A stretch of DNA of 64,000 nt from the NCBI GenBank assembly GCA_027065695.1, contig JAMONP010000087.1, forward strand, positions 1 to 64,000, given 5' to 3'. Position 1 is the first letter of the stretch; the number at the start of each line of letters is the position of its first letter. Below the pieces are notes generated by a model. It made no database searches. It had not been told where the DNA came from and saw only the letters and a list, made by a program, of their open reading frames with translations. Shown one piece after another: positions 8,625-17,835 of the stretch. The position numbers were made by a program, and so were the translations under genes. Source of the DNA: Desulfuromonadales bacterium (GTDB lineage Bacteria > Desulfobacterota > Desulfuromonadia > Desulfuromonadales > BM103).

Positions 8625-9332
8625 CTATTGCTTTAGTGACTGACAATGCAACGCCCGACCACAGCCATGCAAAACTTTATCATTGAGAATAACCTCAACT
8701 TTACTCTCAAACTCTTCACCACTCATCGAATCGCGGCATGATTCGCCCGAGATAGTCAGAGTCATCACCTGTCCTCCCTGGATAACTTTGTATTGCGTCA
8801 TTCTGGCGGCTCTGTCGATCTCCGCTTCAGGAAGATTGAACTCATATCGATCTGCCCCGTAATCAGTCACCAGAATAATCTTGGACTGATTGCGAATTTC
8901 CAGGTTCCAACCGGGTTCGTTGCCAATCGCCCTGAAGTCGGCACCATTAAGTTTTGCATGCTCTCAGATTGCCTGAGGACGATTGTTACTACAACTCAAA
9001 GACTTTCCGCCTAAGAATTCTAAGAGAGCATCCTGACCATTGAGCTGGAGACTAACCTCCTGGTTACGATATGTTGCAGTTGCAGATTTCTGCACGCTCA
9101 GCGTACCCGCAGGGAGGAACAACCACGCTATCTCATCTTCGATCCTGGCAACAAATTCCGAACCATCATCACAGGTAAAAACATAAGTCCGAGCTGTTTC
9201 CAAAGCTGTCGATTGCACATCCTGGGCATCGACAGGAATCGAGCCACCGGCAAACGCTGGTATTGAGCTCACGATCATTGCAACAATAATCACGACAAGC
9301 GACAGATAATTGTATTTATGGTTCGCTTGCAT
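8625..9332 (-). pseudogene. MliC-like lysozyme-inhibitor domain plus COG3650-like domain, interrupted by in-frame TGA (8964-8966)
   Basis: Same frame across both halves: ...SCSNNRPQAI*EHAKLNGADFRAIGNEPGWNLEIRNQ...; upstream half has a signal peptide and YVFTCDDGSEFVARIE. Confidence 0.8.
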
Positions 9333-9360
9333 CTTTGCTCTACTGAACCGTGGAAGTTGT

Positions 9361-10764
9361 TTAAATCAACGCAAACGTCAATCTGACAACATTCTCTACA
9401 TGCGGTGTCTGCGGGAACATGTCAACCGGCTGAACCTCATCAACACGGAATCCCTGCTCGACCAGCAGCGCCAGGTCACGGGCCAGGCTAGCCGGATGAC
9501 ACGAGACATAAACCAGCGTTCGCGGCTGTAGGGTTGCAATAGCCGTCAGCACTTGCGGAGTGCACCCGGATCTCGGTGGATTGACAACCACTGCCCCCAA
9601 TTTTCCTGTCAGCGGGAGGTCATCAGCGAGAATGATTTCAACATCGCCAGCAACAAATTTACAGTTAGTAAAACCATTCATATTGGCGTTAGCCTGGGCG
9701 TGACGCACGGCTTCGGCAACGGTTTCAACTCCAAGTAGCTGGTGCGCTTTGCTGGCCAGGTGCAGGCTGATACCACCAACACCACAGTAGAGATCGAGAA
9801 CTGACTCATCAGCTTGCAGATCACACCAGTCGCGGACCAGACGGTAGATACGCGCGGCCTGGGCGTGATGCACCTGCAAAAACGAGGTCGGACCGAGGCG
9901 CAGTCGCACATCGCCGACCTTATCGATCAAATCCGGCGTACCGAGCACCTTGAAGGTCTCGCGGCCAAAGATCACGTTGCCGGAACTGGAATTGACGTTC
10001 TGATGGATAGAGATAACTTCCGGGACTTTGCGCTGCAGCCACTTGGCAAGATGGGTCACCTCGCGATAGTTGCGTTCGCTGGTGACAAAGGTGACCATCG
10101 CTTTGTCGTAGGTCGGACTGACCCGCACCAGCAGGTAGCGAAGCAGGCCGCGCCGATGGTTTGCATCGTAAGCGGAAATATTGCGGCGATCGAGTTCCTC
10201 GCGGACCACGGCGGCGATCCGGTTGATCAGTGGGTGATGTAGGGGGCAATCAGCAATATCGACTACGTCATGACTACCGCGTCTATACATACCAACCTGG
10301 GCTTTGCCTCGCTTACGGGCCACGACCAGTTTGGCGCTGGCTCGGTAACCGAGAGTCTCAGGAGCAGCCCAGACCTCGTTCAGAGCCACCTCCAGCAGAC
10401 TCGGATAGGCGGCCAAAGCATCGGCTACCCGCGTGCTCTTGCAGGCCAACTGAGTATCATACTTCCAGCTCAGAAGAGCACAACTCTGGCAGGCACGATA
10501 ATGCGGACAAGAGGTCTTGGCGATGCGATCGTGAGATGGCTGCAACACACGCTGGGTACTGGCAACAATCCGGTGGCGTCCAGCGTGCACCACGCGGACA
10601 ACAACCTTCTCGCCAGGGAGCGCATCAAACACCACGACCGGCTTGCCGGCATGGGTTGCCAGCCCGAGGCCATCGTCATCAATACGATCGATGGTCAAGG
10701 TCAGTTCTTCGGCGCGGGGTTTTGCAGAGGATTTTGATTTGGGACGGCGGCGTTCAGCGGTCAT
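9361..10764 (-). CDS. rlmD: 23S rRNA (uracil-5-)-methyltransferase, RlmD/RumA family
   Basis: TRAM-like N-terminus, Cys cluster CPHYRACQSC, SAM motif VLDLYCGVGGISLHLA, catalytic VYVSCHPASLARDL. Confidence 0.88.
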   Translation of the reverse strand: MTAERRRPKSKSSAKPRAEELTLTIDRIDDDGLGLATHAGKPVVVFDALPGEKVVVRVVHAGRHRIVASTQRVLQPSHDRIAKTSCPHYRACQSCALLSWKYDTQLACKSTRVADALAAYPSLLEVALNEVWAAPETLGYRASAKLVVARKRGKAQVGMYRRGSHDVVDIADCPLHHPLINRIAAVVREELDRRNISAYDANHRRGLLRYLLVRVSPTYDKAMVTFVTSERNYREVTHLAKWLQRKVPEVISIHQNVNSSSGNVIFGRETFKVLGTPDLIDKVGDVRLRLGPTSFLQVHHAQAARIYRLVRDWCDLQADESVLDLYCGVGGISLHLASKAHQLLGVETVAEAVRHAQANANMNGFTNCKFVAGDVEIILADDLPLTGKLGAVVVNPPRSGCTPQVLTAIATLQPRTLVYVSCHPASLARDLALLVEQGFRVDEVQPVDMFPQTPHVENVVRLTFALI

Positions 10765-10956
10765 GGCATCTCCTGAAAGAAGAGGCCATATTGCGACATG
10801 GCCGGTAGTCTGTCAATGCTACTCTCTGCGATACCCTATGTAGCACTCACCTGAGAGCAGTGAGGATATCTGGTATAATAACTCTGGGCCCACAAGCCAA
10901 GAGGTTGTTGATTTAACTATTTCTACACATTGACCTTATCTGTTATTGTTTAAATT

Positions 10957-12732
10957 ATGACCACTGACCAAATCATCCTCTTTAGCCTGATTACTCTCAT
11001 TTTCGTATTTCTCATCTGGGGTCGAGTACGTTACGACGTGACCGCCTTTGCGGCACTGGTCATTGCTTTTCTGGCTGGGGTCATTCCAAAAGATCAGGTT
11101 TTCTCTGGCTTCGGTCACCCTGCGGTCATCATTATTGCCCTGGTACTGATTGTCAGTCGCGGCCTCTTCCGCTCAGGCGCGATTGAATTACTGGCACGGC
11201 AGATTGTCAAATCAACCCGTAGCCTGTCAACCCACATTGGCATCATGGCGGTAATCTCCGCCGCACTCTCGAGCATTATGAACAACGTAGCCGCACTGGC
11301 CTTACTGATGCCGCTCGATATGCAGGCGGCCCAACGGGCCAAACGGAGTCCGGCACTGACCTTGATGCCGCTTTCGTTTGCCTCAATCCTCGGCGGCATG
11401 GTGACTCTGATCGGCACGCCGCCGAACATTGTCATCGCCACTTTTCGTGAGAGCGCTTTAGGCGAACCATACGGCATGTTCGATTTTGCTCCGGTTGGTG
11501 CGGTGGTCGCTATTGTTGGGGTGCTTTATGTCGCTCTGATCGGTTGGCGACTAATTCCGGTGGAACGCAGCAAGCACGACACCGTTCAGGAACTTGGTGA
11601 TTTGCAGAAATACATTTCCAATGCCAAGGTTCCAGAAACATCCAAAGCCGTAGGCAAGGCACTTAGGGATCTCGACTCTTTTGCAGAGGAGAGTGACGTA
11701 AATATCCTTGGTCTCGTACGCCGCGGCAAGCGTCTGAATGGCACCGCACGGCGTCAGATCCTGCGCAAAAACGACCTGGTGGTGCTTGAGGGACGGCCCG
11801 ATGCCATCGATCAGTTTGTCGGTGCAGCCAATCTGGAACACGTTGGCGCGGAGAAACATGACAGCATAACGGCCGAGGCCGTCACCCTGGTTGAAGTGGT
11901 GGTGCCGGAAGGGGCAATGATCGTGGGGCGCACGGCGATGGAGATGCGCATGCTCTATCGTCGTAACGTAACCTTGCTCGGCCTCTCGCGCAAAGGTCAG
12001 CGGATTCGTAATCAGGTAAGAAAAACGCAGATCAAGGCGGGGGACCTTTTGTTGCTGCTCGGTCCCGAGGAACAACTCCCTGACGTGGTCGACTGGCTCG
12101 GTTGCCTGCCACTTGCCGAACGTGGCTTAGAAGTTATCCAGCGGAGCAAGGCGTGGACCGCTGTGGCCATATTTGCCTGCGCAATTATTGCTGCCAGCCT
12201 CGACTGGGTCTACCTGCCTCTAGCTCTGGCTGCGGTGGTGGTTGCCTACGTCATACTAAATATCGTACCGCTATCCCAGGTCTACGATTCGGTAGAGTGG
12301 CCGGTCATTGTGCTGCTCGGCTCGATGATTCCTATAGGCGCAGCCCTGGAGACAAGTGGCGGCACAACTCTGGTGGCCAATACTATTGTAAGTTTGACGA
12401 CGGGCCTACCGACCGTTGCTGTCCTCACCATACTTATGTTGGTCACCATGACCCTCTCGGATGTATTGAATAACGTGGCGACGGCGCTGATAGCCGCACC
12501 GATCGGTGTCGACATAGCCACCCAACTCGACGCCAACCCTGATGCCTTTCTGATGGCGGTTGCTGTGGCTGCATCCTGCGCGTTTCTGACCCCCATAGGT
12601 CATAAGAACAACACCATTATTATGGGGCCTGGCGGCTACAAATTCGGCGATTACTGGCGAATGGGTCTGCCGTTGGAAATTCTAGTGGTGCTGGTTGGCA
12701 TCCCGATGATTCTTTTTGTCTGGCCTCTTTGA
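10957..12732 (+). CDS. SLC13-family anion permease with two TrkA-C domains
   Basis: Polytopic membrane protein; GTPPNIVIATFRE and TPIGHKNNTIIMGPGGYKFGDYWRMG motifs; central RCK-C like regions. Confidence 0.88.
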   Translation: MTTDQIILFSLITLIFVFLIWGRVRYDVTAFAALVIAFLAGVIPKDQVFSGFGHPAVIIIALVLIVSRGLFRSGAIELLARQIVKSTRSLSTHIGIMAVISAALSSIMNNVAALALLMPLDMQAAQRAKRSPALTLMPLSFASILGGMVTLIGTPPNIVIATFRESALGEPYGMFDFAPVGAVVAIVGVLYVALIGWRLIPVERSKHDTVQELGDLQKYISNAKVPETSKAVGKALRDLDSFAEESDVNILGLVRRGKRLNGTARRQILRKNDLVVLEGRPDAIDQFVGAANLEHVGAEKHDSITAEAVTLVEVVVPEGAMIVGRTAMEMRMLYRRNVTLLGLSRKGQRIRNQVRKTQIKAGDLLLLLGPEEQLPDVVDWLGCLPLAERGLEVIQRSKAWTAVAIFACAIIAASLDWVYLPLALAAVVVAYVILNIVPLSQVYDSVEWPVIVLLGSMIPIGAALETSGGTTLVANTIVSLTTGLPTVAVLTILMLVTMTLSDVLNNVATALIAAPIGVDIATQLDANPDAFLMAVAVAASCAFLTPIGHKNNTIIMGPGGYKFGDYWRMGLPLEILVVLVGIPMILFVWPL

Positions 12733-12819
12733 TGACCATTTAAGGATCTGTGAACGGCTATTTTTTCACAAGTCAGGATTTCCAGGAATTCCGTTTTTCT
12801 GCCAAAGTACTGGTGGCTG

Positions 12820-13380
12820 TCAGGCCCTCGACACGAACCGTCTTTCCCGCGTATCAACCTTAACCTTTTCGTCGGTTTCAAGATAAGAAGGCACCTGAAG
12901 CCTCAAGCCTGTCTCCAGGACAGCTTCCTTGGTTTGCGCCTGAGCAGTGGCATTCTTAATCGCCGGGGCCGTTTCGGTCACCAGAAGTTCCACAATCATC
13001 GGCGGTTCAATGGAGACAACCTGCCCTTCAAAAACCCCGAGGACAACCTCAACACCATCGGTAAGGTAGCCTTTCACCGGGCCATATATCTCATCGCCCA
13101 GCTCGTATTGCTCGTAATTCTCAAGATCCATGAACACACCATTACCGCCATCGGCATAGAGGAACTGGCCATTACGTTTTTCGAAATCGGCAGTATTGAC
13201 ACGGTCGCCAGCCTTGAAGGTCTTTATCAACACCTGGCTGGTAAGCAGGTTGCGGTACTTGGTCTTAATCAGGGTGCTGCCGCCACGTGCCGAAGGGCTC
13301 TGGCTGCTGATATCCATGACAAGGCAAGGTGCCTTATCAAGCAGAATCACCTGGCCACGTTTCAGATCGTTGGATGTCAT
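12820..13380 (-). CDS. efpL: Elongation factor P-like protein (YeiP/EfpL)
   Basis: QSPSARGGSTLIKTKYRNLLT tip with Arg instead of Lys; EF-P fold throughout; start placed at MTSNDLKRG. Confidence 0.88.
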   Translation of the reverse strand: MTSNDLKRGQVILLDKAPCLVMDISSQSPSARGGSTLIKTKYRNLLTSQVLIKTFKAGDRVNTADFEKRNGQFLYADGGNGVFMDLENYEQYELGDEIYGPVKGYLTDGVEVVLGVFEGQVVSIEPPMIVELLVTETAPAIKNATAQAQTKEAVLETGLRLQVPSYLETDEKVKVDTRERRFVSRA

Positions 13381-13642
13381 AGGCTTTTCTCCTTCTAAAA
13401 AAATTACGACTGGGAGCGGCAATGTAGCATAAGTTGTGCGGGTGAGGAAATCAGATTATGGGTGCATGGTTAAAGGTTAAATGACAAACTCTGAACCCGA
13501 AGCCCTTATCCTTTTTTCGCGTCCCGCGTCCCGCGTTCCGCGTTCCGGTTCCTAAAAAACCCATGACACACACCACCCTTTGTGTGTATAACGGCACTAC
13601 CATGAGACATCGCCACATAAAGTTTTTTGAAGGAGTTTCCCT

Positions 13643-14206
13643 ATGTACAGCTGCGCAGATCTGAAAAAAGGTATCAAGCTGATGATCAACAATGAGCCAC
13701 ACGTCATCGTGCAGTTTGATTTCACCAAACCAGGTAAAGGTCAGGCTCTTTACAAGTGCAAATTACGCAACATGATCACCGGCGCTCTCTTCGACCGCAC
13801 CTATCGCTCTGGCGAAAGCTTCGAGCCAGCCAGCCTGGTGGAACGCGATATGCAGTATCTTTACAAAGATGAGACCGGCTACGTATTCATGGACCAGAAA
13901 ACCTACGAGCAAACCTCTATCAGCGAAGAAGTGCTCGGTGATGACAAGTATTTCCTGGTCGACAACATGGAGGTCAAGGTTCTCTTGCACGGTGAACGCG
14001 GTATAGGCGTCACCCTGCCCATCTTCGTCAACCTGCGTGTTACCCAATCCGACCCCTGGGTCAAGGGCGATACCGCCGCCGGTCACAACAAACCGGCCAC
14101 AATAGAATCAGGCTACACCCTGCAGGTACCCGGCTTCGTTGACGAAGGTGTGCTGATTCAAATTGATACGCGCACCGGTGAATACGTCACGCGCGTCAAG
14201 GAGTAA
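13643..14206 (+). CDS. efp: Elongation factor P
   Basis: FTKPGKGQALYKCKLRNMITG with modifiable Lys in the tip loop; C-terminal VLIQIDTRTGEYVTRVKE. Confidence 0.95.
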   Translation: MYSCADLKKGIKLMINNEPHVIVQFDFTKPGKGQALYKCKLRNMITGALFDRTYRSGESFEPASLVERDMQYLYKDETGYVFMDQKTYEQTSISEEVLGDDKYFLVDNMEVKVLLHGERGIGVTLPIFVNLRVTQSDPWVKGDTAAGHNKPATIESGYTLQVPGFVDEGVLIQIDTRTGEYVTRVKE

Positions 14207-14270
14207 CCTGGAGGCTGCTCGGGTTTGCTTTTCGCGCCACTCACCACTCGCCACTCGTCTCAGACGCAAA

Positions 14271-15185
14271 ATGATTGAACAAAACTGGGCTCTGGCCCGC
14301 AAAACAAACAAACTGACTGAAAGGGCCCGAATCGTTGCAGATATCCGGGCCTTTTTCGCAAGTCGCGGCTACCTCGAGGTGGAGACCCCACACCGCATTC
14401 CGGCCAACGCCCCCGAACCATATATCGATGCCGTCAGCAGCGGCGACTGGGCTCTGCACACTTCACCGGAACTGGCGATGAAACGTCTGCTGGCTGCCGG
14501 ATATGAGCAGATTTTCCAGATCTGCCGGGTCTGGCGCGATGGCGAACGGGGCCAGTACCATCTACCTGAGTTTACCCTGCTTGAATGGTACCGAACCGGA
14601 ATCGACTACCACGAATTGATGACCGAATGCACTGAACTTCTTTATGTCTTGGTTCCAGAGAGGAAGCTGACCCGACAGGGGCGCACCATCGATCTGACCG
14701 CGCCATGGCAACAACTGACAGTTAGTGCAGCATTTTCACAATACGCCTCAATGAGTCTTGATGAAGCCCTGGTCTCAGATCGTTTTGAAGAGATTCTGAC
14801 CACTGAAGTCGAACCGCACCTGGGCAAGGCCCGACCGACTTTTCTCACCGAATACCCAACCTGCCTGGCAGCTCTGGCCCGCACCAAACCAGGCGAGCCA
14901 CAGGTTGCCGAACGCTTCGAGCTCTACATCGACGGCCTTGAACTGGCCAATGCCTTTTCGGAACTGACCGATCCGCAAGAGCAACGCAGCCGCTTCGAGG
15001 CAGACGAAGAGACCCGACGCTCCACCGGCAAGAGCCCTTATCCGCTCCCGGAAAAGTTCCTCAATGAGCTTGCGACCATGCCCGAAGCAGCGGGCATCGC
15101 CCTCGGTCTCGACCGCCTGGTTATGCTGCTCACTGGAGCCGTGAACATTGATGAAGTGGTCGCTTTTACTACCGACGAACTTTAA
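14271..15185 (+). CDS. epmA: EF-P--(R)-beta-lysine ligase (EpmA/GenX/PoxA)
   Basis: Truncated class II LysRS-like: YLEVETPHRIPANAPEPYIDAV, ALHTSPELAMKRLLAAGYEQIFQICRVWRDGE; start placed at MIEQNWALARK, not the track start. Confidence 0.92.
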   Translation: MIEQNWALARKTNKLTERARIVADIRAFFASRGYLEVETPHRIPANAPEPYIDAVSSGDWALHTSPELAMKRLLAAGYEQIFQICRVWRDGERGQYHLPEFTLLEWYRTGIDYHELMTECTELLYVLVPERKLTRQGRTIDLTAPWQQLTVSAAFSQYASMSLDEALVSDRFEEILTTEVEPHLGKARPTFLTEYPTCLAALARTKPGEPQVAERFELYIDGLELANAFSELTDPQEQRSRFEADEETRRSTGKSPYPLPEKFLNELATMPEAAGIALGLDRLVMLLTGAVNIDEVVAFTTDEL

Positions 15186-15298
15186 CCACAACTCATCTGC
15201 AGAAATCTCATTGTAAACGTAAAGGCCTCTTGTTTTTCACCCGCTCAACAGGCTATAAAAAGAGAGACACATACGACTCACAGAGATCCTTGGTGACT

Positions 15299-16117
15299 AT
15301 GTATTTTCACTCTGAAACAGCCCTGTTCAATGCTTGCCGAACCCTTTTCGGTAAGGAAGTCAATCTCACCCGGGAATTTCTCAACTATCTCCAGCCGAGC
15401 GGTGCCAGAACAGCCTTCCGCAGCCAAGCCAAAACCCACCATCCTGACGCCCACGCGAGTTCGTCGCCACAGATCCGCAAACAACAGACTGAACGTTTCC
15501 GGGAGATTCGTCAGGCCTATGACCTGATTAATAATTTCCTCGAAAAGCGTCACCACAACTGCCAGGCGACTCCAAACAGAAGACCATCGCAGACAGCAGC
15601 CAGAAAGCCACCACAGGCAGCATCACACTGGGGCAGAAACCCTTCACGCTGGGACAGAAACTCTTCACACCGGCGCAAACAACAAAAGCCCCATTCACGA
15701 CCCTCTTCGATACCGGCAATTCCACTCGAATTCGGCATGTTCACCTACTATCAAGGCAAAGTAACCTACCAGCAATTGATTGAGGCGCTGGTCTGGCAGC
15801 GACGGCAACGACCGACACTCGGTGTCATTGCCCAGGAATGGGGCTGGCTATCAGAAGCCAAGGTGGCTCAGGTTCTGGGGCATCGCGGACATGCTGTACG
15901 CTTCGGCAAGAAAGCTGTCGAGCTTGGTTATCTTCGGCCACTACAGGTCGAGGCTCTACTACAACATCAGCGTTCCCTGCATAAACGGATCGGTCAGTAT
16001 TTTATTAAGAAAGGTTTGTTGACAAAGGAAGAGACCGATCAAATCTCGCAGAACCTCAAGAGCCACAACAGCCAGATCAGCAGACGCGCAAACAATCGTT
16101 CTAACAGCAGACGCTAG
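15299..16117 (+). CDS. J-domain protein with C-terminal MshEN-like helical repeats
   Basis: HPD motif in RSQAKTHHPDAHASSSPQIRKQQTERFREIRQAYDLIN; C-terminal RIGQYFIKKGLLTKEETDQI; start placed at MYFHSETALF. Confidence 0.75.
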   Translation: MYFHSETALFNACRTLFGKEVNLTREFLNYLQPSGARTAFRSQAKTHHPDAHASSSPQIRKQQTERFREIRQAYDLINNFLEKRHHNCQATPNRRPSQTAARKPPQAASHWGRNPSRWDRNSSHRRKQQKPHSRPSSIPAIPLEFGMFTYYQGKVTYQQLIEALVWQRRQRPTLGVIAQEWGWLSEAKVAQVLGHRGHAVRFGKKAVELGYLRPLQVEALLQHQRSLHKRIGQYFIKKGLLTKEETDQISQNLKSHNSQISRRANNRSNSRR

Positions 16118-16173
16118 AAGCCTGCCCGACAATCCATGCTCGGCGGCAAGCCCAGCTGTTTGGCCCATTTTTC
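16116..16173 (+). repeat. Truncated copy of the TIR-bearing repeat
   Basis: agaagcctgcccgacaatccatgctcggcggcaagcccagctgtttggcccattttt matches left part of copies at 34737 and 38943. Confidence 0.8.
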
Positions 16174-16278
16174 GTGGGGCTAAGCAAACGTCACACCTGC
16201 TTCGCCCTTGTTGCAACAGAGACCAAAGACGGGCGCAGACAAGATGGGCGAAGCAGGTGAAGCTTGCTTAGCCCCTAC
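16174..16278. repeat. Imperfect palindromic element abutting the truncated repeat
   Basis: gtggggctaagcaa...acctgcttcgccc / gggcgaagcaggt...ttgcttagcccctac arms. Confidence 0.8.
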
Positions 16279-16294
16279 AGTAAGTTACAGTCGA

Positions 16295-17335
16295 TTACCG
16301 TAACAGACTATTTGGCAATTCAACTATACCACAAGCCGTCTTCAGCTTGACCGTTTCTCCCACCTCAAGAAGATTCTCAGGCAACAACGGCACCTTGCCC
16401 TGACCACCAGGCGGATCCACCACGTATTGTGGTATTCCCAACCCGGAAACCTGACCACGCATAGCTGCGAGGATCTCCAGACCACGCTCTACCGGCGCCC
16501 GAAAATGGGCAGTTCCCCGAGCTTGATCGAGATGGTGCAGATAATAGGGGCGCACTCTCATTTTGAGCAGACCGCGACAGAGCGCCACCATGACCTCGGG
16601 ATCGTCATTGACACCACGCAGTAAAACGGTCTGATTACCCAAGGGGATGCCGACATCAGCCAATCGCGCGCAAGCCTTGACACTAACGGCAACCAATTCC
16701 CGTGGATGGTTGAAGTGGGTATTGAGATAAAGCGGTTGAAAGCGGACCAGTAGCTGACAGAGTTGTGGTGTGATGCGTTCCGGCAGAGTTACCGGCACCC
16801 GAGTGCCGATGCGGATTATTTCCACATGGGAAATGTTTCGCAACGCCATCAGGATCTCTTCGAGTCGGTCGTCATCGAGCAGCAACGGATCACCACCAGT
16901 CAGAATGACATCACGAATGCCGGAGTTTGCCGCGATATAGGCAATCCCGGCGGCGATCTGTTCTGTAGAAAAAGTGAGCGCTGTCGTACCAACTCTATTC
17001 TTGCGAGTACAAAAACGACAGTAACCGGCACACTGTCCCGAGACCAGCAGCAAGGCACGATCCGGGTAACGATGCACCACCGCTGGGACCGGCGAGAAGG
17101 CAGCTTCATTCAAAGAGTCTTCAGGAAGACCATCCACAACCAGTTCGCTGAGATCGGGCACACACTGTCGCCAGATCGGATCGCCAGACGTGTCAATCAG
17201 ATTAAGGTAGTGTGGCGTAATACGCAGAGGATAGCTGGCAGCAACAGCCCGCAACGGCTCGGGGTCGATCCCAAAACGTTCGGACAACTGTTCCGGAGTG
17301 GTGATACTATCGGCAAGTTGTGATTTCCAGGACAT
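16295..17335 (-). CDS. epmB: EF-P lysine 2,3-aminomutase (KamA-like radical SAM, EpmB)
   Basis: Radical SAM CxxxCxxC: CAGYCRFCTRKNRVG; VILTGGDPLLLDDDRLEEIL; PYYLHHLDQARGTAHFR. Confidence 0.93.
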   Translation of the reverse strand: MSWKSQLADSITTPEQLSERFGIDPEPLRAVAASYPLRITPHYLNLIDTSGDPIWRQCVPDLSELVVDGLPEDSLNEAAFSPVPAVVHRYPDRALLLVSGQCAGYCRFCTRKNRVGTTALTFSTEQIAAGIAYIAANSGIRDVILTGGDPLLLDDDRLEEILMALRNISHVEIIRIGTRVPVTLPERITPQLCQLLVRFQPLYLNTHFNHPRELVAVSVKACARLADVGIPLGNQTVLLRGVNDDPEVMVALCRGLLKMRVRPYYLHHLDQARGTAHFRAPVERGLEILAAMRGQVSGLGIPQYVVDPPGGQGKVPLLPENLLEVGETVKLKTACGIVELPNSLLR

Positions 17336-17379
17336 AGAGCAAGTTATCAGTTGTTAGTTTACAAGGATGGGACAGACCC

Positions 17380-17835
17380 TTAGCTGAGGGTTTCCTCGTC
17401 CCACGTCCCGCGTTCCTCGTCCCTGCCACTCGTACGCAACCACCAGGTCAGCACCACCAGAACCATCAGACCAATATCACGCAGCAGAGCAACACCAGCG
17501 GTTACATCCTGGCCGCCGCCTGGATCAAAACAGCCGCAGTCTATTTCCAGACCACGGAATAATACCGAAATCAGAGCGACCATGAAGACTAGGGTCATAC
17601 TGCCAATCACTACAAGAGCTGGACGAATCCGGACATTGAGCAGCAGCAGGACTCCGGCGATAAATTCTATATATGGCAAAGTGGCTGCAACCAGATAATT
17701 CGCAGCGTAGGGGAGAATCTGGTAGGCCGCTACATAGCCGGCAAAAGTAACCACATCCTGCATCTTGACTGCTCCGGCATAGATAAAAACCAGAGCCAGC
17801 ATCAGACGGACCAGATGATAGAGAAACCGCTTCAT
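17380..17835 (-). CDS. DoxX/MauE-like membrane protein
   Basis: MKRFLYHLVRLMLALVFIYAGAVKMQDVVTFAGYVAAYQILPY; start overlaps the rhodanese stop. Confidence 0.75.
   Translation of the reverse strand: MKRFLYHLVRLMLALVFIYAGAVKMQDVVTFAGYVAAYQILPYAANYLVAATLPYIEFIAGVLLLLNVRIRPALVVIGSMTLVFMVALISVLFRGLEIDCGCFDPGGGQDVTAGVALLRDIGLMVLVVLTWWLRTSGRDEERGTWDEETLS

Noticed and set aside
8964-8966. TGA as a selenocysteine codon in the MliC-COG3650 gene
   Set aside because: Position appears to be Trp in related fusions (from memory) and no SECIS-like hairpin was obvious; nonsense mutation or readthrough is simpler.
10848-10880. Promoter TGGTATAAT upstream of the SLC13 permease
   Set aside because: The -10 looks good but no convincing -35 was found; too weak to list as a feature.
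14163-14270. N-terminal extension of EpmA in the ORF track
   Set aside because: It overlaps the efp end and a low-complexity spacer; conserved EpmA sequence starts near MIEQNWALARK at 14271.
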